Part shown: piece after piece, positions 1 to 8,297 of the stretch
Layout: each line of letters starts with the position of its first letter
How positions within the stretch are numbered: the first letter of the stretch is position 1
Assembly (NCBI RefSeq): GCF_019799945.1
Contig: NZ_JABGCH010000006.1
Coordinates: 62,001 to 126,000, forward strand
Direction: 5' to 3'
Origin: Modestobacter marinus
GTDB taxonomy: Bacteria; Actinomycetota; Actinomycetes; Mycobacteriales; Geodermatophilaceae
Length of the DNA stretch: 64,000 nt
The notes under the pieces: model-generated
Database searches by the model: none
The model's input: the letters and a program-made list of their open reading frames with translations, nothing else
Told to the model about the DNA's origin: nothing
Position numbers and translations under genes: made by a program

Positions 1-1401
1 CTGGCCGCCGCCGGCCTGCGGGTGCGCGTGGTGGAGCGCGGTGAGCAGGCCGGCGGTGGGCTGCGCACCGAGGAGGTGACGCTGCCCGGCTACCGGCACG
101 ACATCTGCTCCACGGTGCACCCGATGGCCGCCACCGCGCCCTTCTTCCGGGAGTTCGACCTGCCCTCCCGGGGCGTCCGGCTGCTGCAGCCGGAGATCAA
201 CTTCGCCCACCCGCTGGACGGCGACCGGGCCGCGCTCTCCTTCCACGACCTGGACCGGACCGCCGACGGGCTGGGGCGGGACGCGGACAGCTACCGCCGG
301 CTGTTCGGCCCGCTGCTGCGCCACGCGGACGAGATCGTCGACTTCTTCCTCACCTCGGCGTTCCGCCGCGTCCCCCTGCGCGGCGCGCCGGCCATCACCC
401 GCTTCGGCCTGCAGGGGCTGCCAAACATCAGGTTCCTGGCCGAGCGGTACTTCACCGACGACGCGGCCAAGGCCCTGGTCACCGGGGCGGCCGCGCACGG
501 GATGCTCGACCTGACCCGCCCGCTCACCGCGGCGCTGGGCATATTCCTCGGCATGCTGTCGCACCACCAGGGCTGGCCGCTGGTCGAGAGCGGCTCCCAG
601 GCGGTGGCCGACGCGATGGTGACGGCGCTGGAGCAGCAGGGCGGCGAGCTCGTCACCGGGCACGAGGTCACCGACCTGCGGGAGTTCGACGGCGTCCCCG
701 CGGTGCTGCTCAACACCTCGCCGGGTGCCTTCGTGGCCATGGCCGGCAACCGGCTGCCCGACGGCTACCGGCGCTGGGTGCGGCGGTACAAGCACGGCCC
801 CGGCGTCTTCAAGGTCGACTGGGCGCTGTCCGAGCCGGTGCCGTGGACCAACCCCGACGTCCGGCGGGCCGGCACGGTGCACCTGGCCGGCACGATGGAG
901 GAGACCATCGCGGGGGAGTCGGCGCCGGCGCACGGGCGGATCTCCGAGGCGCCGTACGTGCTCGCCGTGCAGCCGACGGTGGTGGACCCGTCGCGCGCCC
1001 CCGCGGGCGGCCACGTGTTCTGGGCGTACGTGCACGTGCCGCACGGGTCGACCGTGGACATGACCGAGGCGATCGAGGACCAGGTCGAGCGCTTCGCCCC
1101 GGGCTTCCGGGACACCGTGCTGGCCCGGTACACCATGCACGCCGGGGAGATGGAGCACTGGAACCCCAACGACGTCGGTGGGGACATCTCCAACGGGGAG
1201 GCGTCGCTGCGGCAGATGCTGGCCCGCCCGGTGCCGCGGTGGAACACCTACTCGACGCCGATCCGCGGCACCTACCTGGCCGGGGCGGCGACCCCACCGG
1301 GGCCGGCGGTGCACGGCGCCTGCGGGGACAACGCCGCGCAGGTCGCACTGCGGGAGGTGTTCGGCATCCGCAGGGCCCCGCGGCTCGCCCCCGCGCCCTG
1401 A
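1..1401 (+). CDS. FAD-dependent phytoene desaturase / PYROXD2-like oxidoreductase, 5' end outside window
   Basis: The gene is cut by the window edge. The frame is already open at base 1 and reads a beta-alpha-beta FAD-binding start (LAAAGLRVRVVER, then a glycine-rich GGGLRTEE), so the missing part is probably only the GxGxxG strand and the start codon. 466 residues are visible. The C-terminal segment GTYLAGAATPPGP...GACGDNAAQVAL is the second FAD-contacting motif of the carotenoid-desaturase/PYROXD2 family, in which FAD oxidises a hydrophobic substrate. The middle carries a long substrate domain with no membrane segment. The substrate cannot be read from sequence and no carotenoid genes lie nearby, so a general NAD(P)/FAD oxidoreductase label is safest. 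It ends 39 bases before the next gene on the same strand. Confidence 0.85.
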   Translation: MAAAGLRVRVVERGEQAGGGLRTEEVTLPGYRHDICSTVHPMAATAPFFREFDLPSRGVRLLQPEINFAHPLDGDRAALSFHDLDRTADGLGRDADSYRRLFGPLLRHADEIVDFFLTSAFRRVPLRGAPAITRFGLQGLPNIRFLAERYFTDDAAKALVTGAAAHGMLDLTRPLTAALGIFLGMLSHHQGWPLVESGSQAVADAMVTALEQQGGELVTGHEVTDLREFDGVPAVLLNTSPGAFVAMAGNRLPDGYRRWVRRYKHGPGVFKVDWALSEPVPWTNPDVRRAGTVHLAGTMEETIAGESAPAHGRISEAPYVLAVQPTVVDPSRAPAGGHVFWAYVHVPHGSTVDMTEAIEDQVERFAPGFRDTVLARYTMHAGEMEHWNPNDVGGDISNGEASLRQMLARPVPRWNTYSTPIRGTYLAGAATPPGPAVHGACGDNAAQVALREVFGIRRAPRLAPAP

Positions 1402-1440
1402 GGCCGGGTCGGTCCCCGATCGGCACCGCGACGTGCCACA

Positions 1441-3819
1441 GTGGGCGCCGTGCACGCGCGGGGGTCGCTGTGGCGGTCGCCGCGCGACCCGGCGCCGCCG
1501 GTGGTCCGCGTGGTCGCCGGGGTGCTGCTGGTCGAGGTCGCGGTGTTCCTGGTGTCGACGGTGCCCGGGGTCCGCGCGACCGAGGACTTCTCCCTGCCGC
1601 TCGACGGCTGGCTGCAGGCCCTCGGCTACCTCACCGCGACCGCGCTGGTCCTGCTCCGCCCCGCCCTCCGGCCGGCCGACCGGGCGGCCTGGGCGTGGAT
1701 CGGCGCCGCGCTCGGCGCCCGCGCGCTGGGGTTCGTGCTCTGGCTGGCCGTGGTGCGCCCGCAGGAGCCGACGCCGTACCCCTCGGTCGCCGACGCCGGC
1801 TGGCTGGCGATGTACCTGCTCATGCTGGTCGGGCTCGCGCTCCTGGTCCGTGAGCGCGCGCGGCTGCTGACGTCCAGCCTGCTGCTCGACGGTGCCGTGG
1901 CCGGGCTCGCCGCCGCCTCGGTGGCGGTGACCCTGCTGTACCCGACCCTCGTGTCCCTCGCCGCCCCGGGGACGCCCCGCGGGGCGCTCGCCGTCAACCT
2001 CGCGTACCCGGTCCTGGACGTGGTGCTCGCCGTGGCCGTGATCTGGGTGCTCCTCCTCTCCGGTCGGCCGACGTCGCCGTCCATGTGCGCGCTGGCCGGA
2101 GGGCTGGCCGGTTTCGCGGTCGCGGACGGCGTATACCTCCACCTCCTCGCCGCCGGCGACTTCCGGCCGGGGACGCTGCTGAGCTCGGGCTCGCTGGCGC
2201 TCATGGCGCTGGTCGCCCTCGCGGGCTGGCTGCCGGGGGAGGTCCTGGCCGGCCGCCGTCCCGAGCCGCTGCCGGGCGTGGTGCTCCCCGTGCTGTTCTC
2301 GCTGGTCTGCCTGGGTGTGCTGGTGTACGCCACGCGGACGGAGGTCCCGTCGCTGGGGGTGGCCTGCGCCGGCGGCGGGCTGGTCGCGGCCACCGCCCGG
2401 ACGGCGCTCTCCTTCCGTGCGGTGCGGGGACTGGCGGAGCACCGCCGGGAGGCGCGGACCGACGAGCTGACCGGCCTGGCCAACCGGCGGGCGTTCAACG
2501 AGGCGCTGGAGCGGGCTCTCGGGCACGCCTCGCCGCAGCACCGGCTCGCGTTGCTCGTCGTGGACCTCGACGACTTCAAGGCCGTCAACGACGCGCTCGG
2601 CCACCACTACGGGGACGAGCTGCTGCGGCAGGCGGCCTCCCGGCTGCAGCAGGCGCTGCGCGGCGGTGACCTGGTGGCCCGGATCGGCGGGGACGAGTTC
2701 GGCGTGCTGCTCCCCGATGCGGACGGCGCGCTGGCGGTCGCGGTCGCCGAGCGGCTGCGGGCGGGGTTCCGCCGCTCCTTCCGGCTCGGCCCGCGGGACG
2801 TGGTCATCGCGCCCAGCGTCGGCATCGCGCTCGCACCCGACGACGGCCGCGACCCGGTGCAGCTGCTGCAGCACGCCGACCTGGCGATGTACGACGCGAA
2901 GGCCGCACGCAGCGGGCAGGCGCTCTACCGGCGGGAGCTGCACCCCACGGGCCGGATCCGGCTGGAGACCGCCGAGCGGCTGCGCCGGGCGATCGAGGAC
3001 GGCGAGCTGGTGCTGCACTACCAGCCGCAGGTCGCGCTGCCCAGCGGGGCGGTCAGCGGCGTGGAGGCGCTGGTCCGGTGGGAGCACCCCGAGTCGGGAC
3101 TGCTGCCGCCGAGCAGCTTCCTCGCCCAAGCCGAGAGCGCCGGGCTCATGCCGAGGCTCACCGTCGCCGTGCTCGACCAGGCGCTGCGCCAGGTCGCCGC
3201 CTGGCACGCCCAGGGGCTGCCGGTGACGGTCGCGGTCAACCTGTCGGTCACCAACCTGCTGGACCCCTCCTTCCCGGAGCACGTCGTGGACCTGCTGGCG
3301 GTCCGCCGGCTGCCGGCCGGGACGCTGGAGCTGGAGCTGACCGAGGACCTGTTCATGGCCGACCCGGCCCGGGCCCGGGGGGCGGTCGCCGCGCTGCTCG
3401 AGGCCGGCGTCGGGCTGGTGATCGACGACTACGGCACCGGCTACTCCTCGCTGGGCTACCTGCGCGACCTGCACGAGATCCGCGGGCTGAAGCTGGACCG
3501 CTCCTTCGTGGCCGACCTGGACACCGAGCCGCGGTCGGCGGCGATCGTGGAGTCGACGGTCGACCTCGCCCATGCGCTGGGCATGCACGTCGTCGCCGAG
3601 GGGGTCGAGACCCCGGCGGTCCGGGACCGGCTGGCCGACCTGGGCTGCGAGTTCGCCCAGGGGTACCTGTTCTCCCGGCCTCTGCCGCCGGGCGAGCTGG
3701 CACTCGACGCGCTGCTCGCCGGGGACGGTGCGGCGGGGGTGGCGCCGGGGCCGCCCGGCCGGCGGGGAACGCCACGGGGACGGGCCTCCCGCGGCAGGTG
3801 GCGATCTACCGGGCGGTAG
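1441..3819 (+). CDS. Membrane GGDEF-EAL bifunctional c-di-GMP protein
   Basis: This 792-residue protein has a hydrophobic N-terminal half (about residues 20-310, roughly eight to nine membrane segments), then GGDEF and EAL domains. The GGDEF motif is intact at residues 416-420, and an RGGD (RxxD) inhibitory site lies five residues before it, so diguanylate cyclase activity with product feedback is plausible. The EAL domain is also complete: EAL at 542-544, NLS, ELTED, the loop-6 DDYGTGYSSL, LKLD, AEGVE and QGYL are all present, so phosphodiesterase activity is possible too. There is no PAS or other cytoplasmic sensor; the membrane block is the likely input. The start is GTG at 1441, with GTG 1450 as an alternative and no clear Shine-Dalgarno. 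The stop codon TAG forms part of the promoter of the next gene. Confidence 0.9.
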   Translation: MGAVHARGSLWRSPRDPAPPVVRVVAGVLLVEVAVFLVSTVPGVRATEDFSLPLDGWLQALGYLTATALVLLRPALRPADRAAWAWIGAALGARALGFVLWLAVVRPQEPTPYPSVADAGWLAMYLLMLVGLALLVRERARLLTSSLLLDGAVAGLAAASVAVTLLYPTLVSLAAPGTPRGALAVNLAYPVLDVVLAVAVIWVLLLSGRPTSPSMCALAGGLAGFAVADGVYLHLLAAGDFRPGTLLSSGSLALMALVALAGWLPGEVLAGRRPEPLPGVVLPVLFSLVCLGVLVYATRTEVPSLGVACAGGGLVAATARTALSFRAVRGLAEHRREARTDELTGLANRRAFNEALERALGHASPQHRLALLVVDLDDFKAVNDALGHHYGDELLRQAASRLQQALRGGDLVARIGGDEFGVLLPDADGALAVAVAERLRAGFRRSFRLGPRDVVIAPSVGIALAPDDGRDPVQLLQHADLAMYDAKAARSGQALYRRELHPTGRIRLETAERLRRAIEDGELVLHYQPQVALPSGAVSGVEALVRWEHPESGLLPPSSFLAQAESAGLMPRLTVAVLDQALRQVAAWHAQGLPVTVAVNLSVTNLLDPSFPEHVVDLLAVRRLPAGTLELELTEDLFMADPARARGAVAALLEAGVGLVIDDYGTGYSSLGYLRDLHEIRGLKLDRSFVADLDTEPRSAAIVESTVDLAHALGMHVVAEGVETPAVRDRLADLGCEFAQGYLFSRPLPPGELALDALLAGDGAAGVAPGPPGRRGTPRGRASRGRWRSTGR

Positions 3820-3822
3820 CGT
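3817..3822 (+). promoter_or_regulatory. -10 hexamer (TAGCGT) of the leaderless marR-like gene
   Basis: TAGCGT ends 7 bases before the ATG at 3830, so transcription should begin at or next to the start codon. The first three bases are the TAG stop of the GGDEF-EAL gene. No convincing -35 is visible, which is common in actinobacterial promoters. Confidence 0.5.
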
Positions 3823-3829
3823 GCGCGGC

Positions 3830-4366
3830 ATGGTCCGTCCGCTGGGGCTGCCGTTCGACCCGATCGAGCGCGCCGCGCAGACGTGGGAGGAGCGGTTCGG
3901 CCCCGCCGCGTCGATGCGGGCGGCCACCTCGGTGTTCCGGGTGCAGCAGATCCTGCTGGCCCGCTTCGACGAGTCGCTGCGCCCGCACCAGCTCACCTTC
4001 GCCCGCTACGAGGTGCTGGTGCTGCTCACCTTCTCGCGCACCGGTCGGCTACCGCTCAAGGTCATCGGCAGCCGGTTGATGGTGCACCCCACCAGCGTCA
4101 CCAACGCGATCGAGCGGCTGGTGGCCGCCGGGTACGTCGAGCGCCTGCCCAACCCGCAGGACGGGCGTGGTGTGCTGGCCGCGATCACCGACCGCGGCCG
4201 CGCCGTCGTCGAGCTGGCGACCGAGGCGCTGACCGGTCAGGACTTCGGGCTGGGCATCCTGCCCGAGGCCGACCTGGACACCCTGTTCGAGCTGCTCCGC
4301 CGCGTGCGGCTGGGTGCCGGCGACGTGGCCGACGCCGACTCGCGGGCGGGGCCTGGTGAGAACTAG
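3830..4366 (+). CDS. MarR-family transcriptional regulator
   Basis: This 178-residue protein has the MarR winged-helix layout. An N-terminal dimerisation helix leads to HQLTFARYEVLVLL. A recognition region follows (SRLMVHPTSVTNAIERLVAAGYVERL), then the wing with the PQDGRG turn and ITDRGR typical of the family. It sits 22 bases upstream of the acyl-CoA mutase gene. A perfect 12-base palindrome lies between them over the mutase promoter, so control of the mutase by this protein, possibly with an acyl-CoA or acid ligand, is the natural guess; the ligand is unknown. I chose ATG 3830 because a -10 hexamer lies 7 bases upstream. GTG 3821 is the alternative and would add three residues. Confidence 0.87.
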   Translation: MVRPLGLPFDPIERAAQTWEERFGPAASMRAATSVFRVQQILLARFDESLRPHQLTFARYEVLVLLTFSRTGRLPLKVIGSRLMVHPTSVTNAIERLVAAGYVERLPNPQDGRGVLAAITDRGRAVVELATEALTGQDFGLGILPEADLDTLFELLRRVRLGAGDVADADSRAGPGEN

Positions 4367-4378
4367 TAGGACGTCCTA
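4367..4378 (+). promoter_or_regulatory. 12-base palindrome, candidate operator of the mutase gene
   Basis: TAGGACGTCCTA is a perfect inverted repeat between the marR-like gene and the mutase gene. Its last two bases overlap the -10 hexamer (4377-4382), so a bound dimer would block polymerase. The adjacent MarR protein is the obvious candidate. Palindrome and overlap are seen directly; the regulator assignment is inference. Confidence 0.55.
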
Positions 4379-4382
4379 ACAT
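4377..4382 (+). promoter_or_regulatory. -10 hexamer (TAACAT) of the leaderless mutase gene
   Basis: TAACAT lies 6 bases before ATG 4389, leaving no room for a ribosome binding site, so a leaderless transcript is predicted. A weak -35-like TGGTGA lies 17 bases further upstream. Confidence 0.5.
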
Positions 4383-4388
4383 CTTGGC

Positions 4389-6080
4389 ATGACCGAGGTC
4401 CCGGGCAACGACGCCCGCCGCCGGTGGCAGCAGCGTTTCGACGCGGCCCTGGCCGCCGGGAAGGTGCGCGACGCCGACTTCACCACCCTCTCCGGGCTCC
4501 CGGTCGAACCGGCCTACGGGCCGGCCGACGAGCGCGCCGTCCCCGGGTTCGAGCGGATCGGCTGGCCGGGGGAGTTCCCCTTCACCCGCGGGCTGTACGC
4601 CACCGGCTACCGCGGCCGGGCCTGGACGATCCGCCAGTTCGCCGGCTTCGGCAACGCCCGGCAGACCAACGAGCGCTTCCGGTCGCTGCTCGACGCCGGC
4701 GGTGGCGGGCTCTCGGTCGCCTTCGACATGCCGACCCTCATGGGCCGGGACTCCGACGACCCCCGAGCGCTGGGCGAGGTGGGGCACTGCGGGGTGGCGG
4801 TGGACTCCGCGGCGGACATGGACGTGCTCTTCGAGGGCATCCCGCTGGAGCAGACGACGACGTCGATGACGATCAGCGGGCCCGCCGTCCCGGTCTTCTG
4901 CATGTACCTGGTCGCGGCCGAGCGTCAGGGCGCGGACGTCGGGAGGCTCAACGGCACGCTGCAGACCGACATCTTCAAGGAGTACATCGCGCAGAAGGAG
5001 TGGCTGTTCGCCCCCGAGCCGCACCTGCGCCTCATCGGCGACCTCATGGAGTACTGCGCCGAGCGGATCCCGGCGTACAAGCCGATCTCGGTGTCCGGGT
5101 ACCACATCCGGGAGGCCGGCTCGACCGCCGCGCAGGAGCTCGCGTACACGCTGGCAGACGGCTTCGCCTACGTGGAGCTCGGCCTGTCCCGGGGCCTGGA
5201 CGTCGACGTCTTCGCGCCCGGCCTGTCGTTCTTCTTCGACGCGCACATCGACTTCTTCGAGGAGATCGCCAAGTTCCGCGCCGCCCGGCGGATCTGGGCG
5301 CGCTGGCTGCGCGACGTGTACGGCGCGCGGACGGAGAAGGCCCAGCAGCTGCGGTTCCACACCCAGACCGCCGGGGTCTCCCTCACCGCGCAGCAGCCGG
5401 ACAACAACGTCGTCCGGACGGCGGTCGAGGCGCTGGCCGCGGTACTGGGCGGCACCAACTCCCTGCACACGAACGCCCTGGACGAGGTGCTCGCGCTCCC
5501 CAGCGCGAAGGCCGCGCAGATCGCGCTGCGCACGCAGCAGGTGATCGCTGAGGAGACCGGGGTGATGAACGTGGCCGACCCGCTGGGCGGCTCCTGGTAC
5601 GTCGAGGCGCTGACCGACGAGCTGGAGCGCCAGGCGGAGGAGGTCTTCGCCCGGATCCGCGACATGGGCTCGGACGGCTCGATGACCAGCGGGATCCTGC
5701 GGGGCATCGAGGACGGGTGGTTCACCGGCGAGATCGCCGAGGCGGCGTTCACCTACCAGCGGGCGCTGGAGAAGGGGGAGAAGAAGGTCGTCGGGGTGAA
5801 CACGCTGACCGGTTCGGTGGACGCCGACGACCAGCTCGAGATCCTCCGGGTCGGCCACCAGGTCGAGCTGGACCAGCGGGCAGAGCTCGGCCGGCGGCGG
5901 GAGCAGCGGGACGACGCCGCCGCACGGGCCGCGGTCGCCCGGATGGTCGAGGTGGCCCGGACCGCGGACAACCTGGTGCCCGCGATGCTCGACGCCGCCC
6001 GCGCCGAGGCCACGCTCGGGGAGATCTGCGACGCCCTCCGCGCCGAGTGGGGCACCTACACCGAGCAAGCCAGGTTCTAG
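4389..6080 (+). CDS. icmA: Acyl-CoA mutase large subunit, isobutyryl-CoA mutase type
   Basis: This 563-residue protein covers the TIM-barrel substrate domain of the methylmalonyl-CoA mutase family and lacks the C-terminal B12-binding domain, as in two-subunit isobutyryl-CoA mutases. Two residues report the substrate. The tyrosine that follows TIRQ in methylmalonyl-CoA mutase (Tyr89) is Phe84 here. The carboxylate-binding arginine (Arg207) is Gln202, in KEYIAQKEW. The catalytic histidine is His239 (SGYHIREAG). The spacings 84-202-239 match 89-207-244 exactly. Phe plus Gln is the published signature of IcmA, which interconverts isobutyryl- and n-butyryl-CoA, rather than of methylmalonyl-CoA mutase. 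The B12-binding partner (IcmB) is not in the window. The gene is predicted leaderless, behind a palindrome, next to a MarR regulator. Confidence 0.85.
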   Translation: MTEVPGNDARRRWQQRFDAALAAGKVRDADFTTLSGLPVEPAYGPADERAVPGFERIGWPGEFPFTRGLYATGYRGRAWTIRQFAGFGNARQTNERFRSLLDAGGGGLSVAFDMPTLMGRDSDDPRALGEVGHCGVAVDSAADMDVLFEGIPLEQTTTSMTISGPAVPVFCMYLVAAERQGADVGRLNGTLQTDIFKEYIAQKEWLFAPEPHLRLIGDLMEYCAERIPAYKPISVSGYHIREAGSTAAQELAYTLADGFAYVELGLSRGLDVDVFAPGLSFFFDAHIDFFEEIAKFRAARRIWARWLRDVYGARTEKAQQLRFHTQTAGVSLTAQQPDNNVVRTAVEALAAVLGGTNSLHTNALDEVLALPSAKAAQIALRTQQVIAEETGVMNVADPLGGSWYVEALTDELERQAEEVFARIRDMGSDGSMTSGILRGIEDGWFTGEIAEAAFTYQRALEKGEKKVVGVNTLTGSVDADDQLEILRVGHQVELDQRAELGRRREQRDDAAARAAVARMVEVARTADNLVPAMLDAARAEATLGEICDALRAEWGTYTEQARF

Positions 6081-6101
6081 TCGTCCCCGCCGGGACGCCG
6101 G

Positions 6102-7220
6102 TCAGGCGCGCAGACCCTGGAGCCCGTCGTAGGCGGCCGTCACGAGCTCCAACCCCCGGTCGTCCTCCGCGGGCTCGCGCATCTGGTTCGTCACGTACGC
6201 CACCGCCATCCGGTACTCGGGATCGACCATGACAAGCGAGCCGCCCCACCCGCCCCAGCCGAGGGAGCTGCCGAACAGCCCGTAGCCCAGCCCGTAGCGC
6301 ACCGGCATGCCCAGGACGCGGTCCTCGCCGCTGAACTGCTCCTCCCGCGCCCGGTCACAGCCCGCCGGTGACAGCAGCCGCACCTCGCCCACAGCTCCGC
6401 CGCAGGCCAGCACCGACTGCACGAGGGCGACCGAGCGGGCGTTGCCGAAGCCGCTCGCCGCGGGGATCTGCGCCCGACGCCACGCCACACTGTTCCCGTC
6501 GCGGACCCGGACCCGGACCCGGACCACGGTGCCGGGGGCGGGGTGTGCGCTGCCGCCGGACGGGCCGGCGGCGTAGTCGTCGTCCCGGGACGGCGGCGGG
6601 ACGCTGAGCGCCACCCGGGAGTCGTGCTCGGCGGGCAGTCCGATGGAGAAGTCGGCACCCAGCGGTCGCGCCACCTCCGCCGCGAAGAACTCGTCCAGGC
6701 TCCGGCCGGTGATCCGGCGCACGACCTCGCCGACGAGGAACCCCTGGGTGAGCGAGTGGTATCCGGCCGCGCTCCCCGGTACCCACTGCGGCTCCTGCGC
6801 CGCCAGCCGTGCCGTGGCGGAGGGCCAGTCGTACAGCTCGTCGATCGGCCCCTCCCAGTCGGGCAGGCCCGCAGTGTGCGCGAGCACGTGACGCACCAGC
6901 ACCGCTTCCTTGCCTGCCGCGGCGAACTCGGGCCAGTACCGGCCGACCGGTGCGGTCAGATCGAGGTCGCCCCGGTCGGCAAGGACCAGCGCGCACAGTG
7001 CCGTCATCGTCTTGGTGACGGACCAGACGTTGGTGATCGTGTCCCGCTGCCACGCGATCGTGCGCTCCGCGTCGGCGAACCCACCCCAGACGTCCACCAC
7101 CGGCTCGCCGTCCACGAAGACCGCGATCGAGGCGCCGGTGTCCCCGCGGTCCAGCTGGCCGGCCAGCGCACTCGGCACCGCGGTGAACAAGTCGTCGTAC
7201 GAGCCCTGGATGTCGGCCAT
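6102..7220 (-). CDS. Serine beta-lactamase-like hydrolase/esterase (family VIII/class C type)
   Basis: This 372-residue protein has the penicillin-binding-protein/class C fold signature. The nucleophile motif SVTK is at residues 67-70 (Ser67, Lys70), a tyrosine motif YHS starts at Tyr154, and a glycine-rich GWGGWGG near the C terminus replaces the KTG box, as in family VIII esterases. There is no signal peptide, so a cytoplasmic esterase or amidase is more likely than a beta-lactamase. ATG 7220 is used as the start; upstream in-frame codons exist but read unlike the family. Residues around position 233 carry an unusual V-R-V-R run encoded by a hexanucleotide repeat. The gene is convergent with the mutase (21 bases apart) and divergent from the thioredoxin gene. 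Confidence 0.83.
   Translation of the reverse strand: MADIQGSYDDLFTAVPSALAGQLDRGDTGASIAVFVDGEPVVDVWGGFADAERTIAWQRDTITNVWSVTKTMTALCALVLADRGDLDLTAPVGRYWPEFAAAGKEAVLVRHVLAHTAGLPDWEGPIDELYDWPSATARLAAQEPQWVPGSAAGYHSLTQGFLVGEVVRRITGRSLDEFFAAEVARPLGADFSIGLPAEHDSRVALSVPPPSRDDDYAAGPSGGSAHPAPGTVVRVRVRVRDGNSVAWRRAQIPAASGFGNARSVALVQSVLACGGAVGEVRLLSPAGCDRAREEQFSGEDRVLGMPVRYGLGYGLFGSSLGWGGWGGSLVMVDPEYRMAVAYVTNQMREPAEDDRGLELVTAAYDGLQGLRA
6503..6525. repeat. Hexanucleotide tandem repeat inside the serine hydrolase gene
   Basis: GGACCC is repeated almost four times. On the minus strand it encodes alternating valine and arginine. The 6-base unit means slippage would add or remove residue pairs without a frameshift. 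Confidence 0.7.
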
Positions 7221-7328
7221 GCCCCGAACCAACGCGAACCGGACCCTCGGGGCAACCGGATTCCCCCGGTCCGGCACCCCGGGGAGAGCCCGGGTGGGCG
7301 ACAGCGGGAACAGTGAGATCATCGGGGC

Positions 7329-8297
7329 ATGCAGCCCAACCGTCCCGCTCGAACCGACCCGCGCGCCGCCGCGCAGCAGGCACGCCTGGCGGCCTCGCTG
7401 GCCGGCGCGGTCGACCTCGCCGCGGTCAAGGCGCGCAGCGAGGCCGCGACCCGCGCCCAGACCGCCCCGCCACCGAGCACTGCCGCGCCCACGGGTTTGC
7501 CGGGCAGCGCGGTCGTCGACGTCACGGAGGCGACCTTCCAGGCCGAGGTGCTCGACCGCTCCTTCCAGGTGCCCGTGGTGCTGGACCTGTGGGCCGAGTG
7601 GTGCGGTCCGTGCAAGCAGCTCTCCCCGGTGCTCGAGCGGCTGGCCGCCGAGGGCGGCGGCTCCTGGGTGCTGGCGAAGGTCGATGTCGACGCCAACCCG
7701 GCGCTCGCGCAGGGACTGCGGGTGCAGGGCATCCCCGCGGTGAAGGCGGTGTGGCAGGGGCAGCTGGTCGCCGAGTTCACCGGTGCGATCCCCGAGGAGC
7801 AGGCCCGCCAGTTCGTCACCGAGCTGGTCGCCGCCACGACCGGCGGAGCCGTTCCCGGCGGTGCCGAGGACGAGGCCCCGGAGCCGGAGGACCCGCGGCT
7901 GGACGCCGCCGAGGCCGCGCTGGACCGCGGTGACCTCGCCGCTGCCGAGCAGGCCTACCAGGCGATCCTGGACGCCGAGCCCGGCCACCCGGTGGCGGGC
8001 CTGGCGCTGCGCCAGGTGCAGCTGTTCCGGCGGGCCGAGGAGGCCGGCCCCGATGCGCTCGCCGCCGCCGACGCGGCGCCCGACGACGTGGCCGCGCAGA
8101 ACCGGGCCGCGGACTTCCTGCTGGGCACCGGCAACGTGGAGCTGGCCTTCGAGCGGCTGCTCGACGTCGTCCGGCGGACCTCGGGCGAGGACCGGGACAT
8201 GGCGCGCAAGCACCTCGTCGAGCTGCTGGGCATCGTGGGCGACGAGGACCCGCGGGTGGGGGCCGCCCGCCGGGCGCTGAGCGCCGCGCTGTTCTAG
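7329..8297 (+). CDS. CnoX/YbbN-like thioredoxin-fold protein with TPR-type C terminus
   Basis: This 322-residue protein has an Ala-rich N terminus, then a thioredoxin domain (about residues 58-170) with the active site WCGPC at 91-95 and the cis-proline segment GIPAVKAVWQG. Helical TPR-like repeats follow (about 185-320; DAAEAALDRGDLAAAEQAYQ is typical). This is the layout of the co-chaperone CnoX/YbbN, which protects substrates from overoxidation and passes them to GroEL/DnaK. In E. coli YbbN the CxxC is partly lost; here both cysteines are present, so real redox activity is possible. The gene starts at ATG 7329, 108 bases from the divergent hydrolase. Its TAG stop shares a CTAG with the convergent metallopeptidase. 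Confidence 0.85.
   Translation: MQPNRPARTDPRAAAQQARLAASLAGAVDLAAVKARSEAATRAQTAPPPSTAAPTGLPGSAVVDVTEATFQAEVLDRSFQVPVVLDLWAEWCGPCKQLSPVLERLAAEGGGSWVLAKVDVDANPALAQGLRVQGIPAVKAVWQGQLVAEFTGAIPEEQARQFVTELVAATTGGAVPGGAEDEAPEPEDPRLDAAEAALDRGDLAAAEQAYQAILDAEPGHPVAGLALRQVQLFRRAEEAGPDALAAADAAPDDVAAQNRAADFLLGTGNVELAFERLLDVVRRTSGEDRDMARKHLVELLGIVGDEDPRVGAARRALSAALF

Noticed and set aside
6102-7220. Calling the serine hydrolase a beta-lactamase
   Set aside because: No signal peptide and no KTG box; the Gly/Trp-rich motif fits family VIII esterases better.
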